Shown in pieces: positions 52,698 to 61,247 of a stretch of DNA of 64,000 nt. Position 1 is the first letter of the stretch; each line of letters begins with the position of its first letter. Below the pieces are notes generated by a model. That model saw only the letters and a list, made by a program, of their open reading frames with translations. It was not told the origin of the DNA and ran no database searches. Position numbers and translations under genes: made by a program. The DNA comes from Pararhizobium sp. (GTDB lineage: Bacteria; Pseudomonadota; Alphaproteobacteria; Rhizobiales; Rhizobiaceae): the NCBI GenBank assembly GCA_030655075.1, contig JAURWE010000109.1, positions 1 through 64,000 on the forward strand, written 5' to 3'.

Positions 52698-53109
52698 GTT
52701 TCTACCGCCGCGTAGCGAAGACCGGCGGGGGACGTCTTCCTGAACAGGTGTGTCGGGGTGGAATGGCTTAGGTTGGATGGCGCCCGTGCCTTGGATTTCA
52801 TGGCCGAGCGCCCGTGATGAAGGGGCTGGTTTTGTTCGCCGCCGGCCTGCGAGGCCAGGCTGCGCGACATTTGCGGTGCACTGAAAAGTGCCCATACGGA
52901 TTGGCTGGTGTCATTGTGCCGCAAAGTATCACCCAAAATAAAAATAATTCAGCAATGAAGTCTAGAAAACGCCGGCGCCGCAACGGCCAGGCTGCCAAAA
53001 TGGGCAGCGCAATGCTCGATAGCAAGCGCGTTGTACAGGGCGCACCTTGTGTTCACCTGTTCATCGCGCAGATGATCACCAAATTCTTTTCAAGACAATA
53101 CGCGATGTT
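52698..53109. other. Intergenic region upstream of the diguanylate cyclase, no gene seen
   Basis: About 410 bp separate the GGDEF gene start from the TetR gene stop. An AT-rich patch at 52921-52960 is the likeliest promoter for the GGDEF gene. Short open frames here have no recognisable features. No terminator for the TetR gene is evident. Confidence 0.5.
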
Positions 53110-53706
53110 TCAGAGTGGGGCAGGGTCGGCGGGCCAACACTTCAGGGATGTCTCGATAACGCGGTAGAGCGCGTCGCGGTCGGCGCCGGAGGCAGCCTGG
53201 ACGGCGGTGCCTTGCGAGATGGTCATGATGTATTGTGCCAGTTCGGCGGGATCCTGATCGGCGGGCAGGTCGCCGTCGGTATGCGCGCGCTCGAACCGTT
53301 CGGTCAAAAGCCGCTCGGTCTTCTGCCGGCTTTCGATCAGGGATTTCTGGACGTCGGCCGCCGCCTCGCTACATGCCAGAGCACCGCTGACGGCCATGCA
53401 GCCGCCGGGATTGGAGCCATCGGTCTGCATGTCGGCAAAACCTTTGAGGATCTTTTCGGCAACGTCGCGTGCCCTTGGCTCGGCCAGCGCCCGCACGAAG
53501 AAGCAGAGTTTTGTCTGTTCGTAGCGCTCAAGCGCCTTGCGGAACAGCTCTTCCTTGTTGCCGAAGAAGCCGTAGAGGCTCGGCTTGGTGATGCCCATGC
53601 CGTCGGTGAGGTCGGTGACGGACGTGCCCTCGTATCCCTTGCGCCAGAAAATCTCCATGGCGGTCTGCAGGGCATCATCGACGTCGAACTCTCTGGGCCG
53701 TCCCAT
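53110..53706 (-). CDS. TetR-family repressor of the adjacent efflux pump
   Basis: This 198-residue regulator has the TetR HTH near the N-terminus (GYEGTSVTDLTDGMGITKPSLYGFFGNKEELF, about residues 24-55) and a helical ligand domain. It is divergent from an RND pump operon with two palindromes between them, the standard arrangement for a local repressor. Confidence 0.93.
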   Translation of the reverse strand: MGRPREFDVDDALQTAMEIFWRKGYEGTSVTDLTDGMGITKPSLYGFFGNKEELFRKALERYEQTKLCFFVRALAEPRARDVAEKILKGFADMQTDGSNPGGCMAVSGALACSEAAADVQKSLIESRQKTERLLTERFERAHTDGDLPADQDPAELAQYIMTISQGTAVQAASGADRDALYRVIETSLKCWPADPAPL

Positions 53707-53730
53707 TGTTCACTTCCTCCAAGAATTTTA

Positions 53731-53797
53731 TACCGATCGGTACAAAATTCTGTTGACACGCATCCATCCCCCCGACTATTTCTATACCGACCGGTAT
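53731..53797 (+). promoter_or_regulatory. Efflux-pump promoter flanked by two TetR operators
   Basis: TACCGATCGGTA (53731-53742) is a perfect palindrome. ATACCGACCGGTAT (53784-53797) is a second copy, one mismatch from symmetry. Between them lie TTGACA (53753-53758) and, 17 nt later, CTATTT (53776-53781). The repressor could thus occlude both ends of the promoter and also the TetR gene's own promoter. Confidence 0.82.
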
Positions 53798-53872
53798 TAA
53801 ACGTCAATGGACCGTTTTCTGTTGCTCCTCCCAAGCATCCAGAACAAAGCGTCAGAAACAAGGATTGACCTC

Positions 53873-55099
53873 ATGTCCTTCAGGAATTTCAAGCGGAACC
53901 TGCTTGCAACCGTCATCGTTCTCAGCGCCGCAACGATCGCGCCGACACTTTACTACGATCTGGAAGGAAGCCCGGCCGGCTCCGGCAACGCAGCCGAGAC
54001 GGCGACGGCCCCTGCGGCCGTTCCGGTCTCGGTTGCCATTGTCGAAGCACGGCCGGTCACCGAGTGGCGGGAATTCTCCGGCAGGCTGGAGGCGGTCGAT
54101 CACGTTGAGGTCCGCTCGCGCGTTGCCGGTGCCATCCAGTCAATCCATTTCAAGGAAGGTACGATCGTCCAGAAGGGCGATCTGCTTTTGACCATCGATC
54201 CGGCGCCCTACCAGGCAGAAGTCGACCGTGCCCAGGCGGCCTATGCGGCTGCCGAAGCGCGGGCCTCACTGAGCCGGACCGAGTTGAAGCGCGGCAAGCA
54301 GCTTCTGGGATCGAATGCCGTGTCCCAGAGCGACTACGACCAGCGCATCAACGGCGAGGCCAGCGCGCGGGCCGACCTCCAGGCGGCCCGCGCAGTGCTG
54401 CAATCGGCCTTGCTGAACCTTAGCTATACCGAGATCACTGCGCCGATCACCGGCCGCATCGGCCGGATCGAAATCACCAGCGGCAACCTGATCGCGGCCG
54501 GTCCATCGTCCCCGGTTTTGACCCAGCTTGTGTCGCTGAGCCCGATCTATGCCAGTTTTGAGGCCGACGAAGACGTGGTCGCCAGCCTGCTCGCGGACCT
54601 GCCCAAGGGTGTCAATGCGCGCAATTTCATCGACCAGGTTCCGGTCAGGATGAACGCGGCCGGTCTGCCGGACATCAAGGGCAATCTTCAGCTGATCGAC
54701 AACAGCGTCGATCCGGCCAGCGGCACCATTCGCGTGCGGGCCGTGTTCGACAATGCCGAGGGTGCGCTGATGCCCGGCCAGTTCGCGCGGCTGAGCATGG
54801 GCGAGGCGAAGATGACCGACGCCGTGCTCGTCAATGAGCGCTCCATCGGCACAGACCAGAACAAGAAGTTCGTGAGGGTGGTGAAGCCCGACAACACGAC
54901 GGAGTACCGTGAAATTTCGCTCGGCGCCAAATCCGACGGGCTGCGCATCGTGACCAGCGGGTTGAAGGCCAAGGAACGCATCGTCGTCAACGGCCTGCAG
55001 CGCATTCGCCCCGGTTCGCTGGTTGCGCCGCAGGAAGTTTCGATGCGCACGGGTGTTAACCCGCAGCTGCAGGCCTCCAATATCAGTGCCACAAACTGA
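53873..55099 (+). CDS. RND efflux periplasmic adaptor (membrane fusion protein)
   Basis: This 408-residue adaptor links the inner-membrane pump to an outer-membrane channel. The N-terminal hydrophobic anchor (about residues 9-26) has no lipobox cysteine, so it may be membrane-anchored rather than lipidated. The lipoyl halves are RVAGAIQSIHFKEGTIVQKGD and the NLSYTEITAPITGRIGRIEI segment, with a coiled-coil hairpin between. It resembles MexE-type adaptors. The ATG at 53873 follows AAGGA. Confidence 0.91.
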   Translation: MSFRNFKRNLLATVIVLSAATIAPTLYYDLEGSPAGSGNAAETATAPAAVPVSVAIVEARPVTEWREFSGRLEAVDHVEVRSRVAGAIQSIHFKEGTIVQKGDLLLTIDPAPYQAEVDRAQAAYAAAEARASLSRTELKRGKQLLGSNAVSQSDYDQRINGEASARADLQAARAVLQSALLNLSYTEITAPITGRIGRIEITSGNLIAAGPSSPVLTQLVSLSPIYASFEADEDVVASLLADLPKGVNARNFIDQVPVRMNAAGLPDIKGNLQLIDNSVDPASGTIRVRAVFDNAEGALMPGQFARLSMGEAKMTDAVLVNERSIGTDQNKKFVRVVKPDNTTEYREISLGAKSDGLRIVTSGLKAKERIVVNGLQRIRPGSLVAPQEVSMRTGVNPQLQASNISATN

Positions 55100-55140
55100 T
55101 CAATCCATATTGACCTCGACGCTCAAAGGCGGATGGTGAC

Positions 55141-58100
55141 GTGAATATTTCAAGATTTTTTATCGACCGTCCGGTCTTTGCCGGTGTGCTTTCCCTGATG
55201 ATTTTCCTAGGCGGTCTGCTGTCGCTGACCATCCTGCCGATCTCGGAATATCCCGATGTCGTGCCGCCACAGATCGTGGTGCGCGCCGCCTATCCGGGTG
55301 CCAACCCGAAGGTCATTGCCGAAACGGTGGCGACGCCGCTGGAAGAAGCGCTCAATGGCGTCGAGGACATGCTTTACATGAGCAGCCAGGCGACCGCCGA
55401 CGGCTCGATGACGCTGACGGTGACCTTCAAGCTCGGCACCGATCCGGACCAGGCGCAGCAGCTGGTGCAGAACCGCGTGTCGCAGGCCGAGCCGCGTCTG
55501 CCCGAGGAGGTGCGCCGCCTCGGCGTCACCACGGTCAAGAGCTCTCCCGACCTGATGATGGTGGTTCACCTGACCTCGCCCGGGGGCCGCTACGACATGA
55601 CCTATCTGCGCAATTACGCGCTGATCAACGTCAAGGACCGGCTTGCCCGGATCGACGGTGTCGGGCAGGTGCAGCTCTTCGGCTCGGGCGATTATTCCAT
55701 GCGCATCTGGCTCGACCCGCAGAAGATGGCACAGCTGGGGCTTTCGGCCTCCGATGTCGTCAATGAAATCCGCGCCCAGAACATTCAGGCCGCCGCCGGC
55801 GTCATCGGCTCGTCGCCAAACCTTGAAGGCGTCGACCTGCAGCTTTCCGTCAATGCGCAGGGTCGCCTGCAGAGCGAGGAAGAGTTCGGCGAGATCATCA
55901 TCAAGACCAGTGCGTCTGGTGCGATCACGCGCCTGCGCGATGTGGCGCGCATCGAGCTCGGATCGGCCGAATATTCGCTGCGCTCGCTGCTCGACAACAA
56001 GCAGGCCGTGGCTATTCCGGTTTTCCAGGCGCCGGGTTCTAACGCCATCGAGATCTCCAATCAGGTCCGTGCGGTCATGGACGAAATCAAGACGACGATG
56101 CCTGAGGATGTCGGCTACGAGATCGTCTACGATACGACGCAATTCGTCCGGGCCTCCATCGAGGCCGTTGTCGATACGCTGCTCGAAGCCATCGCGCTGG
56201 TCGTCATCGTCGTCATCATCTTCCTGCAGACATGGCGTGCTTCGATCATTCCGCTGATCGCCGTTCCGGTCTCCATCGTCGGCACGTTCGCGGTGATGCA
56301 GCTGTTCGGCTTTTCCATCAACGCGCTCAGTCTGTTCGGCCTGGTGCTGGCCATCGGTATCGTCGTGGATGACGCGATCGTCGTCGTCGAGAATGTCGAG
56401 CGCAACATTGAAGACGGTCTTGCGCCGCGCGAAGCGACCTACAAGGCGATGCGCGAGGTCTCCGGGCCGATCATCGCCATTGCGCTGGTTCTGGTAGCCG
56501 TCTTCGTGCCGCTGGCCTTCATTTCCGGTCTGACCGGCCAGTTCTACAAGCAGTTCGCGCTGACCATTGCCATCTCGACCGTTATCTCCGCCTTCAACTC
56601 GCTGACCCTGTCACCGGCGCTTGCTGCCCTGCTTCTGCGCGGCCACGATGCGCCGAAGGACCGGCTGACGCGGGTGATGGACAGCCTGTTCGGTTGGCTG
56701 TTCCGCGGCTTCAACGCGGTGTTTTCGCGCGGCTCGAACGCTTATGGCCGGGGTGTGCGGGGCGTGATTTCGCGCAAGGGTGTGATGATGGTGATCTATC
56801 TCATCCTCATCGGCTCGACCGTCTTCCTGTTCAAGGCCGTGCCGGGCGGTTTCGTGCCGCCGCAGGACAAGCAGTATCTCGTCGGCTTCACGCAGCTGCC
56901 GGACGGCGCTTCGCTCGACCGGACGGAAGATGTCGTGCGCCGGATCAGCGATATCGCGCTGAAGGTGCCGGGCGTCGAAAGCGCCATCGCCTTTCCGGGT
57001 CTGTCGATCAACGGTTTCACCAATGCATCGAATGCCGGCATCGTCTTCCTGTCGCTGAAGCCGTTCGAGGAGCGCACGACGCCGGATCTTTCGGCGGGTG
57101 CCATCGCCGGACGGCTGAACATGGAGCTTGGCGCGATCCAGGATTCCTTCAGCGCCATCTTTCCTCCGCCACCTGTGCAGGGGCTAGGCGCGATCGGCGG
57201 CTTCAAGCTGCAGATCGAGGACCGCAACGGGCTTGGTTATGAGGCGCTGGACGGCGCGGTGAAGGGCTTCCTCGCCAAGGCCTATGCGCGGCCGGAGCTG
57301 GTCGGGCTGTTTTCGAGCTATCAGATCAACGTTCCACAGCTTTATGCCGACGTCGACCGGGCCAAGGCTCGTCAGCTGAACGTGCCGCTGCCTGATATTT
57401 TCAACACGCTGCAGATCTACCTGGGCTCGGCTTATGTCAACGACTTCAACAAGTTCGGCCGGACCTATTCGGTGCGTGTGCAGGCGGATGCGGCCTACCG
57501 GGCGCAGGCGGAAGATATCGGCAAGCTCGAGGTTCGCTCCAGCACCGGCGAGATGATCCCCTTGTCGGCGTTCTTGAACATCAGCTCCAGCGCCGGACCG
57601 GACCGGGCGATGCGCTACAACGGCTTCCTTTCGGCCGATATCAACGGCAATGCGGCACCGGGCGTTTCGTCCGGGCAGGCGCGGGCCGTGGTCGAGGAGA
57701 TCGCCGCCGAGACGCTGCCGGCGGGTGTCAGTTTTGAATGGACGGAACTGACCTATCAGGAAATCATCGCGGGCAATTCGGGGCTCCTGATCTTCCCGCT
57801 GTCGATCCTGCTGGTCTTCCTGGTTCTGGCCGCCCAGTATGAAAGCCTGACCCTGCCGCTGGCGATCATCATGATCGTGCCGCTCGGCATTCTGGCGGCG
57901 CTGACCGGGGTGTGGCTGACGGGAGGCGACAACAATGTCTTCACGCAGATCGGCCTGATCGTGCTGGTGGGGCTATCGGCGAAGAACGCGATCCTGATCG
58001 TGGAATTCGCCCGGGAGCTGGAGTTCGAAGGGGCAAAACCGTTCGATGCCGTGGTCAAGGCGAGCCGGTTGCGGCTGCGGCCGATCCTGATGACTTCGCT

Positions 58101-58362
58101 GGCCTTCATCATGGGTGTCGTGCCGCTGGTGATCTCGACCGGCGCCGGCTCCGAAATGCGCAATGCCATGGGTGTCGCGGTGTTCTCGGGCATGATCGGC
58201 GTGACGCTGTTCGGCCTGTTCCTGACGCCGGTCTTCTACGTGCTGGTGCGGGCGATGACCGGCAACCGGCCGCTGAAGCAGCATGGTGTGCCGGAGCTGG
58301 CAGCCCCTGTGCATGCCCATCCGGCGCAGCTGGCGCTCGACCTGCCGCAGGCTGCCGAATAG
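55141..58362 (+). CDS. RND multidrug efflux permease (MexF type)
   Basis: This 1073-residue proton antiporter has 12 spans and two large periplasmic loops. It begins MNISRFFIDRPVFAGVLSLM. The proton-relay aspartates are D410-D411 in GIVVDDAIVVVENVERN. Sequence throughout recalls Pseudomonas MexF more than AcrB. It is complete and in frame. No outer-membrane channel gene follows, so an unlinked TolC-type protein must complete the pump. Substrates unknown. Confidence 0.94.
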   Translation: MNISRFFIDRPVFAGVLSLMIFLGGLLSLTILPISEYPDVVPPQIVVRAAYPGANPKVIAETVATPLEEALNGVEDMLYMSSQATADGSMTLTVTFKLGTDPDQAQQLVQNRVSQAEPRLPEEVRRLGVTTVKSSPDLMMVVHLTSPGGRYDMTYLRNYALINVKDRLARIDGVGQVQLFGSGDYSMRIWLDPQKMAQLGLSASDVVNEIRAQNIQAAAGVIGSSPNLEGVDLQLSVNAQGRLQSEEEFGEIIIKTSASGAITRLRDVARIELGSAEYSLRSLLDNKQAVAIPVFQAPGSNAIEISNQVRAVMDEIKTTMPEDVGYEIVYDTTQFVRASIEAVVDTLLEAIALVVIVVIIFLQTWRASIIPLIAVPVSIVGTFAVMQLFGFSINALSLFGLVLAIGIVVDDAIVVVENVERNIEDGLAPREATYKAMREVSGPIIAIALVLVAVFVPLAFISGLTGQFYKQFALTIAISTVISAFNSLTLSPALAALLLRGHDAPKDRLTRVMDSLFGWLFRGFNAVFSRGSNAYGRGVRGVISRKGVMMVIYLILIGSTVFLFKAVPGGFVPPQDKQYLVGFTQLPDGASLDRTEDVVRRISDIALKVPGVESAIAFPGLSINGFTNASNAGIVFLSLKPFEERTTPDLSAGAIAGRLNMELGAIQDSFSAIFPPPPVQGLGAIGGFKLQIEDRNGLGYEALDGAVKGFLAKAYARPELVGLFSSYQINVPQLYADVDRAKARQLNVPLPDIFNTLQIYLGSAYVNDFNKFGRTYSVRVQADAAYRAQAEDIGKLEVRSSTGEMIPLSAFLNISSSAGPDRAMRYNGFLSADINGNAAPGVSSGQARAVVEEIAAETLPAGVSFEWTELTYQEIIAGNSGLLIFPLSILLVFLVLAAQYESLTLPLAIIMIVPLGILAALTGVWLTGGDNNVFTQIGLIVLVGLSAKNAILIVEFARELEFEGAKPFDAVVKASRLRLRPILMTSLAFIMGVVPLVISTGAGSEMRNAMGVAVFSGMIGVTLFGLFLTPVFYVLVRAMTGNRPLKQHGVPELAAPVHAHPAQLALDLPQAAE

Positions 58363-58377
58363 CAGCCTCATGAAACT

Positions 58378-58407
58378 CTGCGCCGGGGCGGACTTGTTCC
58401 GGCGCAG
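58378..58407 (+). terminator. Hairpin after the RND permease gene
   Basis: CTGCGCCGG (58378-58386) pairs with CCGGCGCAG (58399-58407), 16 nt after the stop. It lacks a T tract, so termination may be weak and recX may be partly read from the pump transcript. Confidence 0.55.
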
Positions 58408-58449
58408 CCAATCTGGGATGGATGCGCATAGCGCAACAGGTTCCAGACT

Positions 58450-59007
58450 GTGTTCGACGACGAAACCCAATCCGACATTCCCACAGCCCGCATGCTTGCC
58501 TGGGCCAAGAACTCGGCCATCTGGCGTCTCGCTCGCAAGATGATGAGCGAGCGCGAACTCTCCGACGCCATCAGCCGTAAGGCCAGGGCGAAATTTCCGG
58601 ACATTGGCGCCGCGCAGCTGAAAGCCGTCGCCGCCTTTGCAGTTGAATTTGCCCACAGCCAGAATGCTCTCAACGATGTGGCCTATGCAGAGGTCAGCGC
58701 CCGCTCGGGCGTGCGCAGCGGCAAATCGAAAAAGATGATTGCCCAGAAGCTTTCCGCAAAAGGCATTGGCAGCGACGCTGCAGTCGCAGCCCTTGAGGAG
58801 ACCGACGATCTCCATGCGGCCTTGGTTTTTGCCCGCAAGCGCGGCTTCGGCCCGTTTCGGCGCGGCGCTCTTGACGACAGGCGCAAGGCCAAAGAACTGT
58901 CGGCCTTTGCCCGCAACGGCTTTGCCTTCGAGATCGGCAAACGGGTGTTCGAGATGACGGCAGAGGATGCGGAAGAGCTTCTCGCTGCCGGTCCGGCGAG
59001 CCCTTGA
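58450..59007 (+). CDS. recX: RecX-family regulatory protein
   Basis: This helical protein of about 185 residues fits RecX, which modulates RecA filaments. The three-helix repeats are seen in LARKMMSERELSDAISRKA, MIAQKLSAKGIGSDAAVAALEE and AALVFARKRGFGPFR. No ATG fits the conserved start; the frame opens with GTG at 58450, and ATG at 58492 would remove the first 14 residues. It is not next to recA. Confidence 0.85.
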   Translation: MFDDETQSDIPTARMLAWAKNSAIWRLARKMMSERELSDAISRKARAKFPDIGAAQLKAVAAFAVEFAHSQNALNDVAYAEVSARSGVRSGKSKKMIAQKLSAKGIGSDAAVAALEETDDLHAALVFARKRGFGPFRRGALDDRRKAKELSAFARNGFAFEIGKRVFEMTAEDAEELLAAGPASP

Positions 59008-59146
59008 CCTGTGGCTATAGAGCGCCGGACCAGAAGAAGAGGCGAGCTGACGACCAGCACGGTGGCGGCATTGTTGAGGACCGGGTCACCGGCATGGCGG
59101 CCACGACAATAATCCCCGTGACAGGACGTCCCCGCAACAATATACA

Positions 59147-59161
59147 GTCAATCCGATTGAC
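59147..59161. promoter_or_regulatory. Perfect palindrome upstream of the MocR-type regulator
   Basis: GTCAAT-CCG-ATTGAC is a 15-bp inverted repeat 21 bp before the regulator ATG. Its CAATC/GATTG half-sites recur in the larger palindrome on the other side of the gene (60687-60710). It is a likely autoregulatory operator. Confidence 0.6.
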
Positions 59162-59182
59162 AATGATTTTTGGCGCTTGTGG

Positions 59183-60586
59183 ATGAAAGACTGGTTCCCC
59201 GACCTGACGCGCAGCAGCAGTCCCCGCTACATGGCGATTGCCGATCTGATCGAGATGGATCTGCGCAGCGGTCATCTCGTCATCGGCGACCGGCTGCCGC
59301 CGCAGCGCCAGCTGGCGAAGCGTCTGGATATCGACTTCACCACCGTGGCCCGCGGCTATGTCGAGGCGCAGAAGCGCGGGCTGGTGGATTCGCATGTGGG
59401 GCGCGGCACGTTCGTTACTGGCGGTGCCGGCAAGGAGGGCCGGGGTTTTGCGTCCGACACCGCGCCGGACCTGAGGCGTGCTGCAGCCATCGATCTGTCC
59501 ATGAACATGCCGCCGGAGCCGGCCGATCCCGAGCTTCTGGGGCGGATGCGCGAGGGCATGTCTGCGGTTGCTTCCAACCTCATTCCGCTTTTGCGCTATC
59601 AGGGTTTCGGCGGCTCGGGCATGGACAAGGAAGCGGCCGCCACCTGGCTGAGCCGCCGGGGGCTGGTGCCTTCGCAGGAGCGCATCTTCGTGACGCCCGG
59701 CGCGCATCCGGCGCTTCTGGCGATCTGTGGCCTCTTGGCCAAACCCGGCGAAACCATCCTGTCGGAAAACATCACCTATCCCGGCATCCGCTCGATCGCC
59801 GCGCAGCTGCGGCTCAATCTTGCCGGTCTGCCGATGGATGCCGAGGGTATCTTGCCGGACGCCTTTGCCGACGCCTGCGAGAGGCTGAAGCCGAAAGGGC
59901 TGTACCTTAATCCGACCCTGCAAAACCCGATGACGCTGACCATTCCGGAACAGCGGCGTGCTGAAATCTGCGCCGTGGCGCGCAAGTATCATGTGCCTGT
60001 TGTCGAGGACGATGCCTATGGGTTCATTCCGCTGCACGGCCCACAGCCGCTGGCGGCTATGGCGCCGGATCTGACCTGGCATATCGGCGGGCTGGCAAAG
60101 TGCATCGGCGCCGGCCTGCGGCTTGCCTATGTGGTGGCGCCGGATACGAAAGCCATCTGGCCCTTCGTCAGCGCGATGCGCGCCAACACTGTCATGGCCT
60201 CGCCGCTGAACATGGCGCTCGCCACCCGCTGGATCAAGGATGGTACGGCCGACGCGATCCTGCGGTTCATCCGCAAGGAAGCAACGGCGCGCCAGGACAT
60301 GGTCGCCGCCATACTGCCAACCGGCAGCTACCGCAGCGATCCGATCAGCTTCAACATCTGGCTGACGCTCAGCAACGGCTGGACGCGTTCCACGTTCGGC
60401 AGCCACATGCGGGCGTCCGGCATCGGCGTCGTTGCCAGCGATGCTTTCACGGTCGATGGTCCGGCGCCGGAAGCGGTGCGCGTCTGCCTCGGCGGGCCGA
60501 TCGACCGGGAGCGGCTGCAGGGCGCGCTGGAATTCATGGGCCATGCGCTCGAAGGCCCGCCAGAGCTGTCGGCCTCCTTCTTCTGA
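59183..60586 (+). CDS. MocR/PdxR-family regulator (GntR HTH fused to aminotransferase fold)
   Basis: This 467-residue protein has an N-terminal winged HTH (about 15-80; GDRLPPQRQLAKRLDIDFTTVARGYVEA) and a fold type I aminotransferase domain from about 105. K306 (HIGGLAKCIGAGLRLAYV) and D277/D278 are the PLP contacts, so cofactor binding is expected. Such proteins sense PLP or amino compounds. The neighbours do not reveal the target. Palindromes lie on both sides. ATG at 59183 is chosen over TTG at 59177. Confidence 0.9.
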   Translation: MKDWFPDLTRSSSPRYMAIADLIEMDLRSGHLVIGDRLPPQRQLAKRLDIDFTTVARGYVEAQKRGLVDSHVGRGTFVTGGAGKEGRGFASDTAPDLRRAAAIDLSMNMPPEPADPELLGRMREGMSAVASNLIPLLRYQGFGGSGMDKEAAATWLSRRGLVPSQERIFVTPGAHPALLAICGLLAKPGETILSENITYPGIRSIAAQLRLNLAGLPMDAEGILPDAFADACERLKPKGLYLNPTLQNPMTLTIPEQRRAEICAVARKYHVPVVEDDAYGFIPLHGPQPLAAMAPDLTWHIGGLAKCIGAGLRLAYVVAPDTKAIWPFVSAMRANTVMASPLNMALATRWIKDGTADAILRFIRKEATARQDMVAAILPTGSYRSDPISFNIWLTLSNGWTRSTFGSHMRASGIGVVASDAFTVDGPAPEAVRVCLGGPIDRERLQGALEFMGHALEGPPELSASFF

Positions 60587-60686
60587 ATTAACGATCTGAT
60601 CGAGAGACGTGCGGCGGCGTGCCGTTGCGCTCTGCGGCAACGTGTCCAATTGAATCGACAATTCTCAAAATGTATCTGTATTGAAT

Positions 60687-60710
60687 GCAATCAATAATGA
60701 TATTGATTGC
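60687..60710. promoter_or_regulatory. 24-bp palindrome upstream of the DUF983 gene
   Basis: GCAATCAATA (60687-60696) is the exact inverse of TATTGATTGC (60701-60710) around ATGA. It lies 20 bp before the DUF983 start, so it is in the promoter or 5' leader. It may be an operator of the MocR-type protein or of an iron-type regulator, since the AT-rich form also recalls Fur-family boxes. Confidence 0.6.
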
Positions 60711-60729
60711 TATTGTATGGAGCATGACG

Positions 60730-61119
60730 ATGCAGACGGAGTGGCCACCTCTTTCGCCAATGACCACAGGGCTTCGCGGCCGTTGCCCGCGCTGCGGTCA
60801 GGGGCACCAGTTTCGCGGGTTCCTGACGTTGCGGCCCGAATGTGAGGTCTGCGGTCTCGATTATGGCTTTGCCGACCCGGCCGATGGCCCGGCCTTCTTC
60901 GTCATCTGCTTTGCCTGTGTGCCCAGTGTCTGGCTGGGTGTCTGGCTGGAGATTGCCTATAGCGCGCCGCTCTGGGTGCATCTGCTTCTCACCGGCCCGT
61001 TCATGCTTCTGACCTGCATACCGCCCCTGCGTCCGCTGAAGGGCTGGCTGGTGTCGAGCCAGTATTTCTACAAGGCGGAAGAGGGCAAGCTGGCGCGAAC
61101 ACCCGCCCAGATCACCTGA
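60730..61119 (+). CDS. DUF983 family membrane protein
   Basis: This 129-residue protein has an N-terminal zinc-ribbon-like pattern (CPRCGQG and CEVCGLD), then two hydrophobic spans. The pattern defines DUF983. Its role is unknown; family members are often near cytochrome oxidase genes in alphaproteobacteria, but none is here. ATG at 60730 has GGAG 7 nt upstream; ATG at 60724 is too close to it. The frame can be opened as far up as 60685, through the palindrome. Confidence 0.87.
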   Translation: MQTEWPPLSPMTTGLRGRCPRCGQGHQFRGFLTLRPECEVCGLDYGFADPADGPAFFVICFACVPSVWLGVWLEIAYSAPLWVHLLLTGPFMLLTCIPPLRPLKGWLVSSQYFYKAEEGKLARTPAQIT

Positions 61120-61247
61120 AGCGAACACCTTCTTCGGAGTCATCCACCTGATTTCAAGGAAAATTTCGATCCAGCAGTGGATGGATTGAAACGGCGCACT
61201 ATTTGTCGGCAACCGGTCATTGATCGTCGAATGGCCATTGTTCAAAC

